DNA from: Nansenia antarctica
Lineage: Eukaryota; Chordata; Actinopteri; Argentiniformes; Microstomatidae
DNA: 64,000 bases
NCBI GenBank assembly: GCA_963989245.1
Contig: OZ022341.1
Location: 63,083,083-63,147,082 of the forward strand
Direction: 5' to 3'
The notes below the pieces were generated by a model that had not been told where the DNA came from, did not search any database, and saw only the letters and a program-made list of their open reading frames with translations. The first letter of the stretch is position 1; every line of letters begins with the position of its first letter. Made by a program: the position numbers and the translations under genes. Shown piece after piece: positions 10,991 to 23,300 of this stretch.

Positions 10991-11140
10991 AGACAAATGT
11001 TCTATCTTTGCACTCGATCAAATTTCAGGACCCTCCTTTCATGACTTTTCCTAGATATGTGCGTTCTACCACCCAGTGTCCTTACATTTTCAAAATCACA
11101 TCAGGATAAGATAGTATAAAGCTATTTAGCAGTTTTTCTG
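10984..11140. repeat. dispersed repeat copy 1 (pair with 13815-13968)
   Basis: About 155 bases, including CTATCTTTGCACTCGATCAA and CTAGATATGTGCGTTCTACC, recur at 13815-13968 in the same direction with few changes. It lies downstream of the CCP exon; the partner lies upstream of exon 11. No coding content was found. Confidence 0.85.
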
Positions 11141-11214
11141 TGTAGGAAGTAGGCTAATTTACAAGTTAAGTGCACCCCTAAGAGATACATTAGATAACAC
11201 AAGGAGTCACATAC

Positions 11215-11388
11215 CTCTACATTGAGGGGGTAGACCGCTCCAGCCACTTTCCGTGCAGACAATTTCAGCAGCACCCTTTAAACTAAAACCATGGTAACAG
11301 GAGTATGATGCAACCAATTTGCCAGATGTGGAACAAAATACAAAATCGCCATTCTGAATCTTTCCTGGTGAACCGCAGCGTATCAAGT
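11215..11388 (-). CDS. tpo: tpo exon 12: CCP/sushi module
   Basis: Acceptor AAATTCCAG and donor GTAGAG/GTATGT bound 174 bases, phase 1 at both ends. Four cysteines and the GW(x)PPQC end of a complement-control module are present (CGSPGKIQNGDFVFC ... VCTESGWSGLPPQC). Human TPO has the same module in the same place. The symmetric phase would allow an EGF exon next, but none was found below 11215. Confidence 0.9.
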
Positions 11389-14300
11389 CTGGAATTTAAA
11401 CAAAAGAGATTGAGGTATTTCACATACAAACAATCAGTGTGTTCAGTGTATATATATATACAATATATATTTGAAACCACGACCAAGGGAGAGGTGGACC
11501 GCCGGCTTGAGGCCCTGACGTCCATCACAACATCACAACTTCTGAGAGGTTTGGCCATGTCGAGAGAGGCAACATGAGGGAAGAGTTGCCAACCAGTGGA
11601 GGTGTGCAGAGGGTGTCTGGATCCCCAAGGAAGAGAACTCGTAAGAACATCAGCCAAGATATTTTTCAGCATCTTGTCACGACGACTAACAGAGTTCCTC
11701 CTGAAGAACAGCTATATTGACACCTCTGCTCAGAAGGGTGGGGTCCCTGGAGTGCCTGGCTGCCTAGAACACAGCGGTGTCGTCACACAGCTCATCAGGG
11801 AGGCACGGGAAGGCGAAGGAGACCCGCTTGTATTATGGCTGGACCTTGCAAATGCATATGGATCCATGCCGCACAAACTGGTTGAGCTTGCCCTACAACG
11901 ACATCATGTTCCCAGCAAGATCAAGGACCTATTTCTGGACTATTATGGTAAATTCAGGCTAAGAGTCACTGCTGGGTCCGGCCCATCAGACTGGCTTCGG
12001 CTTGAGAAAGGCATCATAACAGGCTTGAGAAAGGCATCATAACAGGCTTGAGAAAGGCATCATAACAGGCTGAGAAAGGCATCATAACAGGCTGAGAAAG
12101 GCATCATAACAGGCTGAGAAAGGCATCATAACAGGCTGCACCATCTCAGTCATCCGCTTCGCCCTTGCCATGAACCTGCCGGCCTGCGCCCCCCAGTACC
12201 TAACTGACTTCCTCCCCCAGCATACCCCTTCTCCTCCCCCAGCATACCCCTTCTCCTCCCCCAGCATACCCCTTCCCGGAACCTGCGGTCCGCTGACATG
12301 GGCCTGCTGTCCACCCCCCGCACCAACCTACGGACCTTTGGGGACAGAGCCTTCAGCGTGGCTACACCTACTCTCTGGAACTCTCTCCCCATAGTGATCC
12401 GCAACGCCCCCACCCTGGACTCCCTCAAATCAGCCCTTAAAACCCATCTGTTCTCCAAGGCCTTTAGCCCCTAGTCACTGTTTCTGTTTTGCTTTGTTTG
12501 TTTTCTGTTTTGTCTGTCTGACCATTTCTTCAAAATTGTAAAGCGTCCTTGGGTTTTATGAAAGGTGCTATACAAATCCAAGTTATTATTATTATTATTA
12601 TTATTAAGTCAGCAGAGGTGGAATGCAGGGGCCCTTTGACCAAGACTGGAGTGCGACAGCCCCCAATAAGAGCATTCATGGACGACCTGACTGTCACTAC
12701 TACATCTGTCCCGGGCAGCAGGTGGATACTCAAAGGCCTAGAGAAGCTCATCACCTGGGCAAGGATGAGCTGGAAACCTCCGGTTCCGGCCAACAGCTGT
12801 CCGTTACAGAGCAGCCAATCAAGATCTTTGACTGCAGCCTCAAAGATGCTCTCTCCATCCAGAAAACTAACAGCTAAGAGCTTGATGCCTGGCTCACCAA
12901 GGTGGACAAAACAAGGCCTGCCGGGGAGGTTCAAGGCCTGGATCTTCCAGTGGTTTATGCAGTGCCTATGACAACAGTCGAGTCCCTGGAGAGAAAGGTC
13001 AGGTTCTCGCCCAACATCAGTGCCCGACCTCATTAATGCTCGTGTGGCTGAATGGGAGCAAATCCCCCCATCCATATTCTAAAATATAGTAGAAAGTCTT
13101 CCCAGAAGAGTGGAAGCTGTTATAGCAGCAAAGGTGGGACCAACTCCATATTAATGCCCATGGTTTTGGAATGAGATGTTCAACAACAACAACAACAAGC
13201 ACATATGGGTGGGATGGGTGCTGACACTAAGATTAGCACCAAGCATTTTGATTTAATACACATCGTGAGCTTAGAATTATCAGGTTCTATCTCCGTTTAG
13301 GGTAGTTCAGAGATATTGAGCGTTTTTACATTCCATTATATTTTGTGAGATGGAACCTTTGTATTTTATTCATTACTAACTAAAAAATGTCAACATTTTA
13401 AAAATAACACCACACAGGCATTAATAAACACCTAATGGATCAGATTATGTAAAAAAACTAAATTTTGACAAAAATGGAGAAGATAGAACCTTATATTAAC
13501 GTCACAACATTATAAATGAGAAATCAGACTTATCACACCTGTGCTTGGGTCCTCTCCCCAGGCGTCCAGGCTCATGGATGGGATGTCGTCACACAAAATA
13601 AACCCGTCTGGGTATTTCTCCAGACTGAAGGGGTCAAGGGGAACCTCTTTGACTTCACTGTTGTCACAGACGACACGAGACAGGGAGTGCCTTCGCAGCT
13701 CGGCCCTCTGCTGCAGCGTGAACACACCCTCACTCTCCCACCAGAACCTGCAACAACACAAACGTCATCAATTACAATATCCAATATTATCTGAAGAATG
13801 ACCCCTGTGACCCCTGTGAGTAAAAACAAAATTCTATCTTTGCACTCGATCAAATTTCAGGACCCTCCTTTCATGACCTTTCCTAGATATGTGCGTTCTA
13901 CCACCCAGTATCCTTACATTTTCAAAATCACTTCAGGATAAGATAGTATAAAGCTGTTTTGCAGTTTTTGATTTTGGATTATGTCAAAGAAAATGTTGCT
14001 GTATTGTTTAGGTGCTTTTTGGTCTCTGTGATGGGGTTTAATTTTCCCCAAATGAAGGAAAGAGATTTTGCCTCCATTATTCAAGTTGCGTTATTTGTGT
14101 TTCGATCCACCTGTGTTGTGCTTGTATTGTAGGTGGCAGGTATGAGGTACAGTAATGACGAGATGTCATGATGAAAGCAAAAGTAACATTTTGGGGGGGT
14201 ATTTTGGGAATATAAAACCCCATCTTGGAGACAGAAGAGGACTTCAGCAATCCAACAACATCCTAACTTTGATTAAAAGAAGTCTACAGTGTGCCTGTGA

Positions 14301-17300
14301 TTAATACGAGCACATGGACATCGCAGTGGGGTATACCTCAATGCCGCTGCTACAGTGGGGTATACCTCAATGCCGCTGCTACAGTGGGGTATACCCGCTG
14401 CTACAGCAAACACAAATGGTAAATGGACTGACTTATATAACGCCTTATTCCAAAGCGCTTTACAATGGCCTCTCATTCACCCATTCACACACACATTCAC
14501 ACACCAATGGCGACAAGCTACCATGCAAGGCGCCGGCCCGCTCATTGGGAGCAATTTTGTAAAAAGTATCTTGCCCAAGGACACTTCGACATGTGGCCAG
14601 CTGGGGCTTGAACCACCGATCTGCCAACCTTGCGATCATAAGACGCCAGCTCTACCTCCTGAGACACAGCCGCCCATCCTCTGATCTAAACACAAGGTGT
14701 GAAGTGCACCACAAGCTGCGTCTCCTGAAGACACCCACTTTCCCCTCTACTGTGTCCCTGAAGACACCCGCTTTCCCCTCTACCGTGTCCCTGAAGACAC
14801 CCGCTTTTCCCCTCTACTGTGTCCCTGAAGACACCCGCTTTCCCCCTCTACTGTGTCCCTGAAGACACCCGCTTTCCCCCTCTACTGTGTCCCTGAAGAC
14901 ACCCGCTTTCCCCTCTACTGTGTCCCTGAAGACACCCACTTTCCCCTCTACTGTGTCCCTGAAGACACCCGCTTTCCCCCTCTACTGTGTCCCTGAAGAC
15001 ACCCGCTTTCCCCCTCTACTGTGTCCCTGAAGACACCCGCTTTCCCCCTCTACTGTGTCCCTGAAGACACCCGCTTTCCCCCTCTACTGTGTCCCTGAAG
15101 ACACCCGCTTTCCCCTCTACGGTGTCCCTGAAGACACCCACTTTCCCCTCTACTGTGTCCCTGAAGACACCCGCTTTCCCCCTCTACTGTGTCCCTGAAG
15201 ACACCCGCTTTTCCCCTCTACCGTGTCCCTAAAAACGTATATTGCTACCTTGTACCGTTTCTCTGTTTCTCCAGTGTCTATATAAAAAACCCAAAAAGAA
15301 ACTAGGTTTAGAGGTTTAAAAGGTTTTTCCTTCTATCAATGGCCCCGGGCCTGAGCTGGATTACTCTTCCTGCTACGACTGGTGGATTGATGATTCACTT
15401 GCTTAGTCAAATGTATTGATTGTAAGTCGCTTTGGAATAAGGCGTCTGCTAAATGCCAAAAATGTAAAAAATGGTGACAAGAGCTGTGAAGTATGTTTAA
15501 AAAGAGAACGGTTTGCCTTATTAGCTTCCCTTATCATATAGATAGAAACATCTAGTTTACTGTAGCAGCTCTTGAATTGCAGAGATGAAGAGTGGAAGTG
15601 TTTTAAATATGGTTAATGATTATTTCATTTAAGCAATGAGACCAACTCCTATCTACTCTCACACCGTCATCAAGCATTGTCTCACAGAGCAGAGAAATGG
15701 GGAAATGTTTTAGCGCAGTCTGACATAAGCACGAGTTGGCTTTAATAACGTAACGTATCGCGACATTGTCACACCGTCGATCATCCTCTAATCTCTGACC
15801 TACTGTATTGTGGTGTGAATGTAAGCATCATATATATTTTATATTATTATTATTAGCAAGTAGGCTACCATTCTCCATAACTAGGGCTAACATATACTGT
15901 GTTTTAACATGCAAATGCTTAAAAAAAAAGACCTGTCCCCATCCCGAAACATCCTCATCTGCTTTCCAATTAAGCATGAGAAGAGAGGTCCAGTCCTGGA
16001 GCCGTCCAGCGGTTCCTCCACCAGGCCTCCCAGCCACAGGTCAATGTTGTCAGGGTGACGGTACAGGTCCAGTAGTTTGACAACAACACTTGCGTCCCTG
16101 ACAACCTTTCTGAAATCCTCTTGTGTATCGATCCTGTTGAGTCCACAGAACGTCCTCCAATCATTATATCCTGGAAAACATGAGAATGTGACTTCATTAT
16201 GCTGACCCTTTCATAACAACAAAACAAAACATGTTTTAAACAGGGTTAGGTTAGGTAAAACAGGTTTTAAATGTCGACATCATTTAAAGATTTCGCATTT
16301 TACTTTTCCAGAGGTTCTTGGAGGTGGTTAGGACTACATGATTCTTTCAAGCTATTCGGTTGTTAAGTCGTGACGTGTTTCCGGGTCCAAAGTTGGCTGA
16401 GGCGCTCTCTTTGAAATGCCTCAGTAGTAATAATAATTCATTATATTTATATAGCGCTTTTCCGAGGCTCAAAGACGCTGACAAATATGGGAAAAATGGG
16501 AAAGTGCTGTGTCCCTTGTTGTATGAATAGATCCCAGTCTAAAAAACGATTGAACTGTCATTCTACCGCTGTAGTACACTGGTACTCTGGTGCTTTAGTA
16601 CACTGGTACTCTGGTTAGTGCGGTGGCTTAAGACCATATTTGAAAATAATGGGGACGCGCCGGACAAAAGCACCAATTTTTTTCCATGTGCTCTACATCA
16701 CCATAGCTTTCCATTTTTGGTGGGAGCCACTTCATCAAGATGGCCGATGGTGGCCATCTTGGATTTCCAAGGTGGCCGCCATGTAAAATCTATAAGTGCA
16801 AATATCTCGGCTTCCAAGCCACTTAGAAGGTCAATCTTGGTGTCAAAATATACATTTTCTGGGTCAGGGAATGCAATAAAGCTATTGAGAATATCATTAT
16901 GTGATTTTTTTTTTTTTTTGGACCACTGCACTGACTGAGGCTGGTATCGCATCCTCTGGCACAGCTGACTCTTTCCTCAAAGCATGCACCTCACTAGGAC
17001 AAGACATGCCCACCAAGTGAGCGCTCTGGCACTGGGGAAGCTGCAGCAGGATGCCTTCTTGGACATGGTGACTGAGGGACCACGTGATGAGAAGATCAAA
17101 GAAGCTTGGAGACAAGATATGATCACCAAGAGTCCAACATTCCAGTACTGGGATACCATCCTGAACTTGGAAATAATGGGTCTGATATTTGTACGTGCCC
17201 ACAGAGAACAGGATTTCCCCCTCTATGTGGAGTCACTGAAGGCTCTCGTCCCATGGTTCTTCGCCCTTGATCACCAGAACTATGCCAGATGGATTCCTGT

Positions 17301-20300
17301 CCACATCCACAACATGGAAAGCTTGCCCACGTCCATTCACAATGAATTTGAAGAACATGGTCACTGGGTTATTCCCAAGACCACAAACAGATTCTCAAGC
17401 ATACCGATAGACCAGGCTCATGAGCAGAATAATGATCTGGTGAAGGGTTCTGGGGGTGCAGTGGGACTCACCGAGAATCCCTCAGCATTCAAGAAGTGGA
17501 TGATCGCAGGGCCTGAACAAGCACGACTCCTAAAAGAGTTTGAGCAGGAGTTCAGAAGAAGGCAATAAACAACAACACCATGAAGAAGGAATGTCTACAC
17601 AGAAGACATTCAAAGAACAAGCACTAGCTCTGGTGCACACCATCACTGGGATGAGCAATCCATTCCTAGATGATACCCCCGAGCTTCTAATGCTGGACAC
17701 ACGAAATAACTGACGAGTCTGTGGTTAACACAGTCCGCAATGTGGAATCAGTGGGCAGAGATCAGTACAACAAGTACCATGAGAGAGTGATCAGGAACCG
17801 CACACACTCCATTCACGAGCCCATCAAAATTGCCCAACACCCAAGACCAAGCAGGCAGGGCAGATCTCAATGTTGAAGGATGATGTTGCACTCTTCTCCC
17901 AATTATATATAGCCATGCAACACAGAGAGGGTGACATGAGCACCTTTTTTAAGCACGAAAACCATCCATACCCTCCCTCCCTATCTGACAGAGGGAAACT
18001 ACGCTTGGGAAAGAAGTCAGATCTGCTAATTGTTCTGACAGAGAAGACACAACAGGAACCTCCAGGTACTTTTTTTTTTTTTACAAACAAGTTGTAATCA
18101 GTCATTGGCATTAAGTAATATCAGTAATAATCAGAAAAAATAGCATATCATTCTCTTCAAGGTCTGTAGAGAGTCCTTATTTACAGTTTGTTTTTCGTTT
18201 TTTAACTAACTTTCTTTTTTACCTCCAGGGACTTTTGATGTCAAAGTACTCGACGGTGCTGCTGTTGTGCACTTCCTGTCCACCACCAACATTACCACAT
18301 TCGACGAATATGGCAGTTGTGTCTTTGTTCCCCACATCATGAAGCACTTGGAGACCTCTGCAAGAGTTGATGTGGTCTGGGATACTTACATCACCAGCAG
18401 AATTAAAAAAAAGAGTCAACAAGGGAGAAGCTTATCGTGCCAACAGATCTGTTGAGGATGCTGTCAATCTAGCCCTCCATCACACACTACTACATCTGGA
18501 ATCACCCAACACCTACGCCCGCATCCTATTCATTGACTTTAGCTCAGCCTTCAATACAATAGACCCGGTCAATCTCTTCAACAAACTGGTGGACATGAAC
18601 ATTGACCCCTGCATCTGCCACTGGATACGGAGCTTCCTGTGGAAAAGACGACAGCGGGTCAAGATGAACAGCCTTTCATCTCGACCCCTGACCCTCAGCA
18701 CAGGCGCCCCCCAGGGCTGCGTCCTCTCACCCTGGCTCTTCTCCCTCTACACCAACCACCTGATATCCCTCCACAGCTCAGTCACCTTTATGAAATATGC
18801 GGATGACACAACCATAATCGGACTCATAACAAATAATAATGAAGACCATTACCGCGAGCAGATAGCCCAAGCAGTCACTTGGTGCCTCAACAACAACCTC
18901 CAGCTCAACTCATCAAAAACACAAGAAATCATCGTAGACTTCAGGCACAGCCCCCCCCCCCCAAAAAAAAAACATCAACATCCTTGGAGAACCCATAACC
19001 ATAACGGACTCCTTCAAATTCCTTGGCACTCACATCAGCAACTCCCTCAAATGGAACACCAACACAGACTTCATCACCAAAAAAGCCCACCAACGACTAT
19101 TCTTTCTTAGACAGCTCAAAAAATTCTAAGTAAAACAAAAACTCCTCCTTCAGTTCTACACCGCCATCATTGAGAGCATACTCACCTCATCTATCACAGT
19201 TTGGTATGGCAGCTCGGACAGTAAATCAAAAAGGAAACTACAGCGAATAGTAAGGAAATCATCCAAGATCATCGGCACCCCTCTCCCATCAGTTGAATCA
19301 CTGTATCTCAAACGCACCACAAATAGAGCACATAAAATTATCTCTGACCCCTCCCACCCTGCTCACCACCTGTTTCAGCTGTTGCCCTCTGGACGGCGCT
19401 ACCGATCCCTGGCCAACAAAACATCCCGTTTCAAAAACTGTTTTTTCCCCTCTGCCGTAAGGACTCTCAACACCTGACTCACTGCACTTTATAAATTGTA
19501 AATTGTAAATATGTTCTTGTCTTGTCTTGTGGTTATGTGTGTTCATGTCCATGTAATAGTCATGTGCAATGTGTGTATGTTTTTTGACACTGCTGTTTGA
19601 TCTGTACCGAAAACAAATTCCACCGACCTAGGTCGTGTGGTCATTAAACTATTCATTCATTCATTCAAGCGAGGCAAAGGGATACGACGGAAGGTGGCTG
19701 GTCAGAACAAGCTGCCAGGGAATTGGAACAAGCAGGAACTCTTCACCTTCCTCTCCAGGAAGATTGCATCCATTGCCTGGCCAGATGGTAAGCAGGTCTT
19801 CATTACATCTGGCACCAGAGTGGTCGGCACAGACACCAGCCACTTCATACTGCCATGTAACCATGAAGAGGCCGACACCAGGATACTGATTCATCTGCTT
19901 GATGCCCTGGAGCATCGCTCTTCTACCTGCTTGGTACGCACTGTGGATACAGATGTTGTCGTTATCCTCATCGGCAAGTTCCATGCCCTGCTCACCAAGT
20001 ATCCAGCTGCAGACATCTGGGTCGCTTTTGGCACTGGCAAGAACTACAGATATCTTCATATCAATAACATCTGCCATACTCTGGGCAAAGGTAAGTCCAC
20101 AGCACTTCCAGTCTTCCACTGTTTTACAGGCTGTGACACAACCTCAGCATTCTGTGGGAAGGGGAAGAAGTCAGCATTGGAGGCTTGGGAAGTCCTACCC
20201 CGAGGTCACCCAGGCCTTCAACTACATGGCAGAAAATCCGCACACTCCAGTGACCATAGATGCCCCGCAATTTCAACTTCTGGAGCGCTACACAATCGTC

Positions 20301-23300
20301 CTTTACGACAAGACGAGTGATGTGGAATCTATTAATGAAGCACGGAGAGAGTTGTTCTGCCAGAAGAACAGAATGATGGAACACATTCCACCAACACAAG
20401 ATTCCCTTCTGCAGCACTTGAAGCGAGTTGCCTACCAGTCTGGGATCTGGGCAACATCTGAACTGGCTCAGCAGCCGACACCCAGTCCAGAAGGATGTGG
20501 ATGGACATTGGATAGAGACAGCCAGGTCTGGCTTCCTGTGTGGAGCATTCTACCAATGGCTTCGAAAGTGGCTTCGAAAACTGGTCAAATGTGGCTGTAA
20601 AAGCGTAAGTGGCTGTGGTGCAAAGTGCTCATGCAAGAAAGCACACTGGAAATGCACAGAGCTTTGCAGTTGTAAATGTGACCGATAATTTGATGATATA
20701 AAATGCTTTTTTATGTTAAAAAGTGAAGCACATAAAGTTCAATTCAATTAATGCATGTTGTCCATTTTTCAATATACATGCCATTGAAAACATACATATT
20801 AATATATGTCCAGCTGCTTAGGAACAGAGTTGAAAATTATGGATACATTGCCAGAATGAACATATTTATTTGATCTCGGCACAAATAATCATCTAGTGAT
20901 ATTCTCAATAGCTTTAATGCATTCCTTGACCCAGAAAATGTATATTTTGACACCAAGATTGACCTTCTATTTGGCTTGGAAGCCGAGATATTTGCATTTA
21001 TAGATTTTACATGGCGGCCACCTTGGAAATCCAAGATGGCCGCCATCGGCCATCTTGATGAAGTGGCTCCCACCAAAAATTGAAAGCTATGGTGATGTAG
21101 AGCACATGGAAAAAATGTGGTGCTTTTGTCCGGCGCGTCCCCATTATTTTGCTAAGCTGCCGCACTAGGTGCTTTATTACACTGGTACTCTGGTGCTTTA
21201 GTACACTGGTACTCTGGTGCTTTAGTACACTGGTACTCTGGTGCTTTAGTACACTGGTACTCTGGTGCTTTAGTACACTGGTACTCTGGTGCTTTAGTAC
21301 ACTGGTACTCTGGTGCTTTAGTACACTGGTACTCTGGTGCAGGGAATTTCTGGTTTGGACCCGGAAATTGCTAAACGTCACGTTTGACGTCAGACTTAAC
21401 AAGCACACAATTCAAACTGGTGGAAAATCCATCATGGTGGAAGTTCAGGGTCCCTGAGGAAATGTTGTTCTTTGTGAAGACACAGAAGTATGTAACACAT
21501 TTCTGAATTCTTTGTCATGGAGGGTGACTCAAGCTGTGAAGTGATGCCAAAAGCCGCCACAAGGTGGTGACAAGAGCAGTTAAGGATGTTTGAGAAGAGA
21601 ATGGTTTGCCTTGTCAGACAGGTTGGCAAAATCAAGTTAATTCTAGTAGCTCATGAATTAATCATGCTTTCACTCAAAGCACAGAGAAGTGAGGGAAATG
21701 ATTAAGCGTGAGTCCGCTTTAATGATGCAACGTGTTGATTACAGAATGAAATGAGGGATTTTGAAATAAGATTTGAAGGTATACGTGTAGCAGACGTTCA
21801 ATGTTGGAGATAACCCCCTGTTGTGTCTGACCTGGGAGTCCGTGGTCACGGCCCCGCTGCAGGTTGAGAGCGGCCAGGTCCAAGGCCTCTGGGATGTTCA
21901 GCACCACCAGCCTCTCTGTCAGCTCTTCTGTCAGCAGCTTGTCAGTCGACACGGCGGCTGCCGCTGTGCCCAACAGACCTCGCAGCACCGGCTCCAGCCC
22001 ACCTTAGAGAGAGGAACACAGGAACAAGCTACACAATGCCATAGACAATCTACACAATGCCATAGACAATCTACACAATGCCATAGACAATCTACACAAT
22101 GCCATAGATAATCTACACAATGCCATGGACAATCTACACAATGCCATAGACAATCTACACAATGCCATAGACAATATACACAATGCCATGGACAATCTAC
22201 ACAATGCCATAGACAATCTACACAATGCCATAGAACATGTCACAATTTTAAACAGCCATCTAGTGGCTCAGAAAAAATTGGGCCCAAGGCCAAACTTACT
22301 TGCCGACCCCTGATCTACACAATGCCATAGACAATCTACACAATGCCATAACCAATGGAATTAAACCAACTGGTATAATGCATACTTACTTGTTATAGTC
22401 GTACATACAGTATATGAGCCTTTTATATTGTTAGCAGAATCATAGGAACATTATGTGCTACAAATGTGAATCTTATGAAATTACATTGAGTGAAAAACTT
22501 CGATACTAGAAGTAAACGTCAATTGTAAAAAGAAAAAACAATTAGCTGCATGCACTTTATATAAGATATAAACGCTGTTCAACAACCAGTCATAGTAAAC
22601 ATCAACCAGAGTCATAGTAAACAACAACCAGAGTCATAGTAAACATCAACCAGAGTCACAGTAAAAGGTTTATGAATAAACACCATTCGCAGGCTACTTC
22701 GTCGCTCTCCTTTTATGGAGGGGCGCTACAACATGTTTTACTGTACACTTGTTTATGAATGGTGTATAAACAGCGTATCAATTGACATTATTATAAAGTG
22801 TTACCCAGCTGGGTAATCTGTATTTAATATGCCACAGTGCACTCGCTCAAAGAGGAGACATCATGAGAGAACACTGACCTTCTTTGACTAATCTCCAAGG
22901 ACTGAAGAAAGTGTTGTGCAGGCTCAGAGAGGAGAAGAGATGGTGTTCCTGGAAGCTCTCGTTGAGCCTCCTGAGCAGCGTGGGTATGGTGGCATGGCCG
23001 AAGCGGAACGCTGCGGTAGCAAACACGTTGGAGGCTGACGGGTCTGTGATTGGATCATAGCCCCCATAGGGACCGACGTTGAGATCAAAAGCCTCTCTTC
23101 CAATGATTTTTGGAACATAATCCCTTATGGTGATAATCTGGGAGAGAAAAACAACAACAACAACAACAACAACAGAAAATAAAAGACCTTTAGATAGTGT
23201 ATCTTCCACAAAAAGAAAAACATACAACAAAACAACTTGCAATCTATAATTCTGACATATGAGGAGTGTTCATTTCCAGCAGTTTAGGTGGAATAGGGTA

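Larger units (their letters stand above)
16357..21404. mobile_element. 5-kb transposon with long terminal inverted repeats and a PIN/FEN-like gene
   Basis: The left arm (16357-16906) starts TTCGGTTGTTAAGTC and contains TTTCCGGGTCCAAAG. The right arm (about 20880-21404), read inward, carries TTGTTAAGTCTGACGTC and TTTCCGGGTCCAAA. Inner parts of both arms match over about 290 bases, for example ATGGCGGCCACCTTGGAAAT and its complement. Only the left arm has a segment with GGGAAAGTGCTGTGTCCC. Between them lies one decayed gene (16919-20687) split by a LINE. The whole lies in the tpo intron between exons 9 and 10. No flanking duplication could be recognised. I do not know a named superfamily with this gene and these ends. 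Confidence 0.7.

Noticed and set aside
12150..12458. Minus-strand frame of 102 codons
   Set aside because: It is the reverse of the L2-type LINE tail, which is clearly coding on the plus strand.
14113..14262. Possible LTR (TGTTGT ... ACAACA with ATATAAAACC)
   Set aside because: The inverted ends are only six bases, there is no poly(A) signal between them, and no target duplication or internal region was found.
14720..14862. Long open frame with a repeated TVSLKTPAFPS-like peptide
   Set aside because: It is the translation of a 34-bp minisatellite; there is no start context or conserved domain.
21149..21457. Open frames of repeated leucine/tryptophan-rich or serine/threonine-rich peptides on both strands
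   Set aside because: They come from the 24-bp tandem array in the transposon arm.
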